Positions 56,834 to 64,000 of a stretch of 64,000 bases of DNA are shown one piece after another. The notes under the pieces were generated by a model that was not told where the DNA came from, did not search any database, and worked only from the letters and a program-made list of their open reading frames with translations. Where the stretch lies: contig NC_016051.1 in the NCBI RefSeq assembly GCF_000151205.2, positions 62,001 to 126,000 on the forward strand, in the 5' to 3' direction. Source of the stretch: Thermococcus sp. AM4 (GTDB taxonomy: Archaea; Methanobacteriota_B; Thermococci; Thermococcales; Thermococcaceae). The position numbers and the translations under genes are program-made. The number at the start of each line of letters is the position of its first letter. The first letter of the stretch is position 1.

Positions 56834-57483
56834 TAGAGGTTCCTCAGCACTTCTTCCATCTCATCGGCCTCGCCGTGGGTTACGAGCCTTCCATCGGCTA
56901 TCACGTAGACCCTGTCCACCAGGGGCAGGAGGGGCTCCCAGATGTGGCTTATCAGCAGGAAGCTCCGCTCGTCCCTCAGTTCTTTGAGGATCCTGACGAC
57001 GTCCCTTATCCCGTTGAAGTCAAGGTTTGCGAGTGGTTCATCGATCATAACGAGCTCGGGATCGCCGACCAGAGCTTGGGCGAGGCTCAGCCTCTTGAGC
57101 ATTCCGGATGAGTAGGAGAGAATCCTCCTGTCGAGGAAGTCGATGCCGAGAAGCTTGGCAACCTCGTCGACGTTCTCCTTTCCCCTTGCCCGGGCGAAAA
57201 GGGAAAGCCACTCCCTGCCCGTCACGAGGGGAGGGAACTTGGGAGGATCAAAGGAAACCCCGACGCGTTCTTTAACCGAGCCGTCTCTCCAGGGGTCTTT
57301 TCCGAGAACCCTCACGGTTCCGGCGGTGGGGCGGTAGACACCGGCAACTATCTTCAGGAAGGTGCTCTTTCCGCCGCCGTTCGGGCCGACGATGAGGTTA
57401 ACTCCCTCAGGAATCTCAACGGTGATTCCGTCGAGGGCCCGTATGCTCCCGAAGGTCTTGGTGAGGTTTCTAGCCTCTATCAC
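56818..57483 (-). CDS. ABC transporter ATP-binding protein, cassette B
   Basis: 221 residues. Walker A GPNGGGKS (33-40), signature YSSGMLKRLSLAQA and Walker B LVMIDEPLANLD are intact. The GTG at 57483 overlaps the preceding stop in GTGA and follows GGGGGTGGAGG. The paralogue is at 51109; shared DNA tracts suggest gene conversion. A longer upstream frame lies over the secreted-protein gene and is not real. Confidence 0.92.
   Translation of the reverse strand: MIEARNLTKTFGSIRALDGITVEIPEGVNLIVGPNGGGKSTFLKIVAGVYRPTAGTVRVLGKDPWRDGSVKERVGVSFDPPKFPPLVTGREWLSLFARARGKENVDEVAKLLGIDFLDRRILSYSSGMLKRLSLAQALVGDPELVMIDEPLANLDFNGIRDVVRILKELRDERSFLLISHIWEPLLPLVDRVYVIADGRLVTHGEADEMEEVLRNLYYAGP
56895..56962. 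repeat. direct repeat copy 2 between ABC ATPase genes
   Basis: Partner of 51195-51262. The copies are 5.7 kb apart, so recombination between them could delete the helicase and one cassette, or transfer sequence between the two ATPases. Confidence 0.8.
57362..57454. repeat. second direct repeat tract, copy 2
   Basis: Partner of 51659-51751. Three mismatches, all silent or conservative in the coding frame by inspection. Confidence 0.75.
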
Positions 57484-57938
57484 CACCTCCACCCCCTCAG
57501 GAGAAGGGCGGAGAGTAGCAGGCTCGATGCCACGCCAAGGGAGTAGTAAAACCTCTGGGTTCCGAGCGGCGCGTGGACGTTCCGCATAACGAGGGCGCAG
57601 GTCGGCGTTCCCGAGCCGTTGAAGGTGATTTCGTAGATGCCCGCGTGGGGGAAGGCGAACTCTGCTGTTAGCTGGCCGTCTATCGGCACTTCTAGGAGGG
57701 TTTTGTTCAACGCCTGGTCGGCGATTCTCATCGTTCCCGTCCCGCCGGAGCAGGTCATGTTTGCCGCCATCCACCCGGGGACGTAGAGTTCCAGGGCCTC
57801 ATAGTGGCCGGACCTCAGGCTTCCTATCGGCGTCGGGAACGTGTTTATCTCCACCCCGGACTTCAGGGGATAGGCCAGCATCGGGGCAATGGACGAGAGC
57901 AGGAGGGCGAGGACGGCGGTGAGGATGAACCTCCTCAT
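57480..57938 (-). CDS. small secreted protein of cassette B
   Basis: 152 residues with the same plan as the 154-residue protein of cassette A: hydrophobic start, beta-rich domain with two Cys (MTCSGGTG and PTCALV), and a C-terminal helix. YPLKSGVEI corresponds to YPLKSGDVI. The pattern of a 150-residue beta-sandwich between two hydrophobic ends has no named family to my knowledge. ATG 57938 overlaps the permease stop. Confidence 0.75.
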   Translation of the reverse strand: MRRFILTAVLALLLSSIAPMLAYPLKSGVEINTFPTPIGSLRSGHYEALELYVPGWMAANMTCSGGTGTMRIADQALNKTLLEVPIDGQLTAEFAFPHAGIYEITFNGSGTPTCALVMRNVHAPLGTQRFYYSLGVASSLLLSALLLRGWRW

Positions 57939-58693
57939 AGAACATCCCTCCTATCCATGAGGACGAACGCCGCCAGGAGAAGGAGCACCGGAAGGATCAT
58001 GCCCTCAAAAAAGTTGGCCTTCAGGGGCTCGTAGGGCCTGAAGTAGGTAACCGGCAGTTTCCTTATTGCGTCGGAGAAGCTGAAGGGCGGCGCGTTTATC
58101 CCGATGAACTTCGGGACGGCCAAAAGGAAGAAGGAAGCCATGAAATCGAGGAAGGCGTTCCGGAAGAGGAGCGAGACGAGTATCGAGACGGAAGCCGCGT
58201 ACAGAACGAAGTAGAGCGTCAGCACCATGGCCGAGATAAAGATCCCCCCGCTCATCGCCTCCCTGAGCGCCGGCCAGATGTCGGCGTGGGTTCCGGCGAT
58301 GGCAATGAGTATTGGGACATATGCAGTCAGGAGGCTCAGCAGGAGGACGACGGCGGTCTTGACGAGGAAGATCCGCCCCTTTGAGAGGGGAAGCGTGTAG
58401 AGGGACTGCGCGTAGCCCATATCCCTCTCGTACCTGAAGGTCAGGATTGCAAAGATCGGGATGAGAAGAGCCAGCATCGTCCAGGGGGAGGGATCGCCCA
58501 GGGGCGAGAGGATCGCGTGGGTTAGCAGGTTAGGGCCGAGGAACCTGCCCGTCCCGCTTGGCACGGCTGAGACCCTCGTTTCAAGAACTTTAGCCGTGAG
58601 GACGAGGGTCAGTCCAGAAACCGAGAGGGCAAAAACGATCAGGCGGACGTGGTCGCCGAGCTCCCACGCGAGCACGTCACGCAGCCTTCCCAT
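57935..58693 (-). CDS. ABC-2-type permease, cassette B
   Basis: 252 residues with six hydrophobic segments and the loop YERDMGYAQSLYTLPLSKGRIF. Paralogue of 52238-52996, at the same place in the cassette. The start at ATG 58693 is preferred after GGGAGGTG. It pairs with the ATPase of cassette B. Confidence 0.85.
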   Translation of the reverse strand: MGRLRDVLAWELGDHVRLIVFALSVSGLTLVLTAKVLETRVSAVPSGTGRFLGPNLLTHAILSPLGDPSPWTMLALLIPIFAILTFRYERDMGYAQSLYTLPLSKGRIFLVKTAVVLLLSLLTAYVPILIAIAGTHADIWPALREAMSGGIFISAMVLTLYFVLYAASVSILVSLLFRNAFLDFMASFFLLAVPKFIGINAPPFSFSDAIRKLPVTYFRPYEPLKANFFEGMILPVLLLLAAFVLMDRRDVL

Positions 58694-59711
58694 TGAGAAC
58701 ACCTCCCTTGAGCAAAGCTACACCGAGAACTATCAGTGAGACGAGGAAGGCAACTCTAAGGCCGCTCCTTGGCGGCCTGGCTGGAAAGACGGCCCTGTTC
58801 TCGCGGACGTTCGTGTCGTAGAGGGAAAGCCCCTGCATCCTCATGAGGGGTATCTTCGTGAGCTCGTTCTTGTGCTCCAGGTTGAACCTCCTTGCGGCCC
58901 CGTCCGATGGATCGACAAAGATAACCCCAACCGCTATCAGGTCCGGAACAGGCCCCAGAAAGGTCAGCGTGAGGTCGAGCTGGGGGTTGTAGAGGGCGAA
59001 GAACACCGCCTTCCATGCCGTCCAGAGTTCGTCGTGGCTGCAAAACTCACTAAAGAACATGCCGTTCGGTCTTTCAAAGCTCCCGTAGTAGGTCAGGACG
59101 GTCTTGTTGATTATCCGGTTTGAGGCGACCCTCACCGGCGTGCCGTTGAAGACGAAGAGCGTGTCGTTAACCTTCAGATCCCTGAGTCCCCAGAGGATGG
59201 TGTGGCCGATGTACCTTCCGTCAAGCGTGTAGACGCTCCCGTTGCCGAGCTTGATGAAGTATTCACCCTCTATCACGAGGGGCTTTTTCGTTCTCGCCAC
59301 GGCGCTCAGCAGGGAGACGTTTCCCTCGTGGATCCAACCCTTCCTCAGGCCGGAGTAGTTGAGCCACGAGAAGAGCGGCTCCGGGTCCTCCCCCCTGGTT
59401 GCAGTGTACACCATTACGGAATCGTTGACTCCCTTCCCGGGCAGGAAAACGAGCTTGACCCCAACCCGCGCCGTGTTTCCGGTAACCTCTAAAACAGTGA
59501 AGTTCACCAAGAGCCCGTCCGCCCCTATGGAGTAGTAGGTTCCGTTTCTGATGTAGTCCGCTATGGGCCCCTGGCTTTCATCATCGAAGGCGTAGTAGGA
59601 GAGATAAACCCCCTCCCTGAGCCAGAAGGGTTTTGAGGCGGTAACGGGGGACGATAGCAGAACGGCGAGCAGAGCTACGAATAGAAATCGCTTCGTCGGG
59701 CTCACCCCCAT
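58677..59711 (-). CDS. surface protein of cassette B
   Basis: 344 residues. Signal peptide (about 8-25), glycosylatable outer domain and C-terminal helix. Shares with 53001 the plan and blocks such as RYIGHTILWGLRDLKVNDT and LSLYDTN. Head gene of cassette B. The start may be ATG 59711 in a nearly leaderless transcript or GTG 59705. Function unknown; probably the surface sensor or substrate of the transporter. Confidence 0.75.
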   Translation of the reverse strand: MGVSPTKRFLFVALLAVLLSSPVTASKPFWLREGVYLSYYAFDDESQGPIADYIRNGTYYSIGADGLLVNFTVLEVTGNTARVGVKLVFLPGKGVNDSVMVYTATRGEDPEPLFSWLNYSGLRKGWIHEGNVSLLSAVARTKKPLVIEGEYFIKLGNGSVYTLDGRYIGHTILWGLRDLKVNDTLFVFNGTPVRVASNRIINKTVLTYYGSFERPNGMFFSEFCSHDELWTAWKAVFFALYNPQLDLTLTFLGPVPDLIAVGVIFVDPSDGAARRFNLEHKNELTKIPLMRMQGLSLYDTNVRENRAVFPARPPRSGLRVAFLVSLIVLGVALLKGGVLNGKAA

Positions 59712-59729
59712 ATCACGTTTGCTTTGCCA

Positions 59730-59744
59730 GTACTTAAAATTTTC
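59730..59744 (-). promoter_or_regulatory. cassette B promoter
   Basis: GAAAATTTTAAGTAC on the minus strand lies about 25 bases before ATG 59711, giving a very short leader. Confidence 0.45.
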
Positions 59745-59816
59745 GACAGGAGATAGTTATGAAGAAGAAAAGCCTGCATAGTTGGGGACAACAACGGCAA
59801 TGAGGAAAAAGAGGGA

Positions 59817-60875
<1,059 letters not shown>

Positions 60876-60899
60876 TTAGATAGTCATCGTAATGGGCTT

Positions 60900-62255
60900 T
60901 TAAGGGTTTAGGTGGGTGAGCAGTTCCTCAACCGTTACGCAGTCCTCGCACCTGCGCCGGAAGCCCCTCGCGATCAGCAGGTAATTCCTCTCACCTTTCC
61001 ACGGGGCCAAGCTGGCCTTGGCGATTAACCTGCCAAGCTCCCTCGGACCATCGACAGACGTTCCCCACTTGGTCTCTATGAAGGTCGCCCTCTTCTCCGC
61101 TCTATTGATTGCCACGAGGTCAATCTCGTAGTTCCTTCCCCACTGGGGACCGAGCTCGTCGAAGGTCAGGAACTTTCCGTTCAAATCCCACAGGACGTCG
61201 GCAACCGCCCTCTCAAAGACCCTTCCAAGGAAAGAGGCCAGGTTTTCATCGAGAAAGCGTTCGAAGGAACCGATGTCGCCGGCTTCAATGTTCTTGAGCT
61301 GGGGTTCAATCATGCTGAACCAGAAGTTAAGGAAGTTGTCCCGTATTACGTATCTCGAGCGCCTGCCCCCCAGCACCGGAACCTCGCGGGCAACGATGCC
61401 GTAGTAGCCGATGAGGGAGTCGAGGTACTTCGAGAGGCTACCCGGTTTTGTCCCGAGAACGTTTGCAATCTCCACGAGCCGGTTCTTTCCGCTCGCTATC
61501 GCCCGGAGTATCGAGTAGTAGGTCCTGTACGCCCGTCCGAACTCGTCCATCAGAAGGCCTTCACCCTCCGAAACAAGAAACGTGGAGTATCGAACCGCCT
61601 CAAGGAGGAGCCCCCGAAGGGTCTTCTTTCCGAGGAGCTCAACGAGCTCGTAATATTTGGGAACCCCTCCGAAGACCGAGTAGAACGCCAGCTTCTCCCC
61701 CGAATCCTCAACGCCGAGGTCGTCGAGCATCTGGAAAACGTGGCGCGGTCGAAGGGGCTTCAATTCCATGAAAACGGTGCTTCTCCCGTAGAGGGGCGCC
61801 TTCTTAGATGCAAAGAGGCGCTTCATCATGCCGATGTACGAACCGGAAATCACCATGAGTAACGGCTTGGACTCGTTGCGGTCTACGAACCTCTGGAGGT
61901 CAAAGGCCATCGCCGGGTTCACTCTGAGAACGTTCTGGAATTCGTCGAAGAAGACCGCCCTCACATCGAGGCGCTCTAAATATTTCAGGAACTCTCCAAA
62001 GTTCTCAAACCTCGGCGAATAGCCAGTTAGTCGCTCGACTTCACTGGCAAAGTCTTCCATAAGGAGCTTTTCGCTTTTAACGCTGACGAACAGGTCCAGG
62101 AAGTCTATCCCCTCCCGCCTGAAGAACTCCCTCACGAGCCTCGTCTTTCCAACCCTTCTCCTGCCCGTGAGGACGACGAGGACGAGCCTTGAATCCGAAA
62201 GTGCGAGGGCTTTCCTCAACGTTTCCATCTCGCTGGCCCTGTCGTAGAACCTCAT
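60900..62255 (-). CDS. archaeal ATPase with DUF234
   Basis: 451 residues. Arch_ATPase-type domain with P-loop TGRRRVGKT (30-38) and a Walker B-like RAVFFDEFQN, then a winged-helix region and a C-terminal DUF234 domain (ARFIETKWGTS in the nuclease-like part). Such proteins are common in hyperthermophile genomes, often near mobile sequences, with no established role. It stands alone. Confidence 0.85.
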   Translation of the reverse strand: MRFYDRASEMETLRKALALSDSRLVLVVLTGRRRVGKTRLVREFFRREGIDFLDLFVSVKSEKLLMEDFASEVERLTGYSPRFENFGEFLKYLERLDVRAVFFDEFQNVLRVNPAMAFDLQRFVDRNESKPLLMVISGSYIGMMKRLFASKKAPLYGRSTVFMELKPLRPRHVFQMLDDLGVEDSGEKLAFYSVFGGVPKYYELVELLGKKTLRGLLLEAVRYSTFLVSEGEGLLMDEFGRAYRTYYSILRAIASGKNRLVEIANVLGTKPGSLSKYLDSLIGYYGIVAREVPVLGGRRSRYVIRDNFLNFWFSMIEPQLKNIEAGDIGSFERFLDENLASFLGRVFERAVADVLWDLNGKFLTFDELGPQWGRNYEIDLVAINRAEKRATFIETKWGTSVDGPRELGRLIAKASLAPWKGERNYLLIARGFRRRCEDCVTVEELLTHLNP

Positions 62256-62338
62256 TATTATCCACCAACTGGATTATCCTGTTTCTGGATAAAAATGTAG
62301 CGGTCAAAGTTTATATCCCACCCCTCAAAGGTTGAAGC

Positions 62339-63049
62339 ATGAAAGGGGTCCTGCTGAAGCTCAATGTGGTTCCTTGTAAGTTTGTGGAGAGGCTCAACCG
62401 CTTCGTTGCTCTGGTCGAGGTGAACGGCGAAATCAGGAGGGCCCTCCTCACCAACACCGGTCGTCTGGAGGAGTTTATGATTCCGGGACGAAAGGCCTTC
62501 TGCACGCCTAAGAGCGGGGGAAAGACCGACTTCGTTCTGATAGCCTTCGAGGATTTAGACGGAAAGGGAGCGATAGTGGACACGCGGACTCAAGCTAAAG
62601 CCTTTGAAAGGGCGGTTGAGCTCGGCCTCGTTCCCTGGCTGAAGGACTGCTGGATAAAGCGGAAGGAAGTCCGCGTCGGCAACTCCCGCCTCGACTACCT
62701 CTTCGAGTGTCCCGGTGGAGAACTCTACGGCGAGATGAAGAGCGCCGTCTTGAGGGGAGGAGATAGGGGCGAATACGCGATGTATCCCGACTGCCCGACT
62801 TTACGCGGACAGAGGCACGTTAGGGAGCTAATCGAGCTCGTCAAAGCCGGAAGGGACGCGATAATCTTCTTCATCGGGGCGATGCCCGGCGTTGAGAAGT
62901 TCCGGCCCTACGAGAAAGGTGATCCCGAACTCGCGAAGCTTTTGAGGGAGGCGAAAAAGGTTGGAGTTAGAATCGAGGGCCTCTCGATTTCGCTCCTGGC
63001 CGACGGGAGGGTGATTTTAGAAAAGCCAGAGCTCGAGGTTGAGGTTTAG
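62339..63049 (+). CDS. sfsA: SfsA nuclease
   Basis: 236 residues. An OB-fold N-terminus with LLTNTGRLEEFMIPG is followed by a PD-(D/E)xK domain with Asp119, Glu132 and Lys134 (GEMKSAVLRG). The bacterial homologue was first linked to sugar fermentation control; archaeal members cut DNA and RNA in vitro. The gene ends on top of the rpoP stop. Confidence 0.92.
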   Translation: MKGVLLKLNVVPCKFVERLNRFVALVEVNGEIRRALLTNTGRLEEFMIPGRKAFCTPKSGGKTDFVLIAFEDLDGKGAIVDTRTQAKAFERAVELGLVPWLKDCWIKRKEVRVGNSRLDYLFECPGGELYGEMKSAVLRGGDRGEYAMYPDCPTLRGQRHVRELIELVKAGRDAIIFFIGAMPGVEKFRPYEKGDPELAKLLREAKKVGVRIEGLSISLLADGRVILEKPELEVEV

Positions 63050-63195
63050 ATCGCCTTAACCCTTCTCGCCACCCTCGGACGGGGCTTGTAGAGTATTTTG
63101 CTCCCGCAGTAGGGGCAGCGGACTTCCCTGGTCGTCTCGAGGTCGAGCTCGACCTCCCTACCGCACTTGGCGCAGCGGTATGTGGCCTTGACCAT
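63046..63195 (-). CDS. rpoP: RNA polymerase subunit P
   Basis: 49 residues, the Rpb12-like zinc subunit of archaeal RNA polymerase, with two CxxC pairs (CAKCGRE and CPYCGSK) and a basic end (RPRVARRVKAI). ATG 63195 follows GGGGTGAT. It lies just after the eL43 gene, the usual order in archaea. Confidence 0.95.
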   Translation of the reverse strand: MVKATYRCAKCGREVELDLETTREVRCPYCGSKILYKPRPRVARRVKAI

Positions 63196-63218
63196 TCTAT
63201 CACCCCAAAATGGGAGAA

Positions 63219-63479
63219 TCAGGCCTTGGAAGCGACGACGCGCTTCGCGACCTTTCCGGCCGGGGTGGTCGGGAGATAGGCACCTCCGGCGAAGGTGGCA
63301 CCGCACTTCTGGCACTGCCATATGCCCGTGCTTATCCTCCTGACGGCCTTCCTTCCGCAGACCGGGCAAACGTGCTTCTGCTTCATCTTGGCCTCAACGG
63401 CCGCGACCCTTCTTCTGATCTTGAGACCGTACCTCGGACCGAACCTTCCGGCTGAACCGACCTTAACAGTCCTTCCCAT
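63219..63479 (-). CDS. rpl37ae: 50S ribosomal protein eL43 (L37Ae)
   Basis: 86 residues. [24 protein letters not shown] opens the protein; the zinc ribbon is [25 protein letters not shown] 63479 follows GGGGTGATG; an earlier ATG is in the same leader. It is followed by rpoP in the same operon. Confidence 0.96.
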   Translation of the reverse strand: MGRTVKVGSAGRFGPRYGLKIRRRVAAVEAKMKQKHVCPVCGRKAVRRISTGIWQCQKCGATFAGGAYLPTTPAGKVAKRVVASKA

Positions 63480-63532
63480 GAGCATCACCCCTGATTAACT
63501 CCACTCCTGAGACTGTTGGGTTTTTTAGGGGA

Positions 63533-63545
63533 CGTTTTATAAACC
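63533..63545 (-). promoter_or_regulatory. ribosomal gene promoter (TATA)
   Basis: GGTTTATAAAACG on the minus strand lies about 60 bases before the eL43 start, giving a leader of roughly 30 bases. A similar box on the plus strand (63571-63580) serves the neighbouring gene. Confidence 0.5.
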
Positions 63546-63570
63546 TTTGCATGATCCGAAACCGCCACTG

Positions 63571-63580
63571 GGTTTATAAA
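63571..63580 (+). promoter_or_regulatory. TATA box of the MoaD/SAMP-like gene
   Basis: GTTTATAAAT lies about 30-40 bases before ATG 63612, with GGTGAGCGGG in between. Confidence 0.5.
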
Positions 63581-63611
63581 TGCTCCAGAGCAGGGAGGGG
63601 AGGTGAGCGGG

Positions 63612-63815
63612 ATGATAAGGGTTAAAGTCCTCGGAAGGGGAATCGAGAGGGAGCTTGAGTGGAGGAAGGGGATCCTCGTTAAGGACGTTCTCAGGGAGGT
63701 TGGCTTCAACACGGAGAGCGCGATAGCGAGGGTAAACGGAAAGGTAGCCCTTGAGGACGATCCCGTTGAAGACGGGGACTACGTTGAGGTCATTCCCGTC
63801 GTTTCGGGCGGCTGA
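63612..63815 (+). CDS. ubiquitin-like/MoaD-ThiS-type small protein
   Basis: 67 residues in the beta-grasp family of sulfur carriers and archaeal ubiquitin-like modifiers (SAMP). The C-terminus ends in VVSGG, the activated Gly-Gly tail. It could donate sulfur to molybdopterin or thiolated tRNA, or be conjugated to proteins; the sequence cannot decide. ATG 63612 follows GGTGAGCGG. The last 37 bases overlap the Lrp-like gene on the opposite strand. Confidence 0.85.
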   Translation: MIRVKVLGRGIERELEWRKGILVKDVLREVGFNTESAIARVNGKVALEDDPVEDGDYVEVIPVVSGG

Positions 63816-64000
63816 TCGACGAGTTCCGAGAACAGCTTCGGGGTGTAGACGTTTGCCAGGATCGTGTAGTGGCTGACGACGTCGCTTCCTATCATGAACT
63901 CCTCTATTTTCTCCTTGAGGACCTTGTAGTTCCTTTCGAAGAACCTGAAGAGCAGATCGTACTCCCCGATGTACTCACTGACCTCGTATATCCTCGGCTC
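63779..64000 (-). CDS. Lrp/AsnC-like regulator, C-terminal part (partial)
   Basis: An open minus-strand frame enters from the right edge and ends at TAG 63781-63779. Its 73 residues have the beta-alpha-beta pattern of the Lrp/AsnC sensor domain (VSEYIGEYDLLFRFF near the left end, then SHYTILANVYTP). The DNA-binding half is outside the window, so the family call is tentative. Confidence 0.5.
   Translation of the reverse strand, partial: EPRIYEVSEYIGEYDLLFRFFERNYKVLKEKIEEFMIGSDVVSHYTILANVYTPKLFSELVDQPPETTGMTST

Noticed and set aside
56818-57774. A longer form of the cassette B ATPase starting far upstream.
   Set aside because: The extra part overlaps the secreted-protein gene in another frame and has no ribosome site; the GTG at 57483 fits coupling.
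60900-62255. The DUF234 ATPase as part of a mobile element.
   Set aside because: No transposase, integrase, terminal repeat or tRNA is adjacent.
63600-63815. The small beta-grasp protein as a specific SAMP or MoaD.
   Set aside because: The Gly-Gly end is common to sulfur carriers and modifiers, and no molybdopterin or E1 gene is nearby, so only the broad family is named.

Overview
The window is chromosomal DNA of a hyperthermophilic euryarchaeon, almost certainly Thermococcus or a close relative. The gene set is archaeal: PurP instead of PurH, split GMP synthase, TYW1/Taw1, a CetZ tubulin, RNA polymerase subunit P, ribosomal protein eL43, Fe-S XPD helicase, class III (pilin) signal peptides and PIN-domain toxins. 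Genes are tightly packed with ATGA, TTGA and GTGA overlaps. Most starts follow GGTGA/GGAGG ribosome sites and most promoters carry TTTAAA-like TATA boxes about 25 bases before the start of transcription. No rRNA, tRNA, CRISPR array or complete insertion sequence was seen.

Layout. 1-95: end of an unidentified gene. 302-3597: an ABC export-type cassette led by a tandem pair of surface proteins. 3816-4471: a PIN toxin/antitoxin pair. 4727-8118: four genes (SPFH plus zinc ribbon, coiled coil, two zinc-ribbon membrane proteins) resembling the bacterial YdjGHI/PspA membrane-stress module. 8328-10205: two unknown genes and an ODP-type di-iron beta-lactamase-fold protein, behind a TATA box bracketed by an inverted repeat. 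10202-25527: the purine island (purE, purD, purP, a Rossmann protein, an MFS carrier, purS-Q-L, a second purP, guaB, and GMP synthase B and A subunits with a VapBC-like pair inserted between them), plus two degenerate KaiC-like proteins and a DUF835 membrane protein.

25870-38874 is a large minus-strand island of surface and pilin-like genes. A secreted alpha/alpha-toroid protein with a calcium-loop motif, a CetZ tubulin and a membrane protein are followed by six pilin-like proteins (three of 700-800 residues) and a DUF2101 membrane protein. The outer domains of the three giants are AT-rich compared with their anchors. 38946-50722 holds housekeeping and unknown genes (Taw1, glycerate kinase, radical SAM, metallopeptidase, NfeD-like, DUF3800, Trm11-like methylase, helical-repeat protein, YjbQ, D-aminopeptidase) and a strong GC-rich RNA hairpin at 45637-45684.

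51109-59711 contains two paralogous four-gene ABC cassettes (surface protein, permease, small secreted protein, ATPase) in the same orientation, separated by an XPD-like helicase, a class III pilin and a small membrane protein. The right end carries an M42 aminopeptidase, an archaeal DUF234 ATPase, SfsA, rpoP, eL43, a small ubiquitin-like/MoaD protein and the end of an Lrp-like regulator.

The most interesting points are the CetZ-pilin-toroid island, the repeated uncharacterised ABC cassettes with their secreted partners, the SPFH/zinc-ribbon module, the toxin-antitoxin pair inside the GMP synthase operon, and several compact regulatory structures. All functions are read from sequence only; no database search was run.
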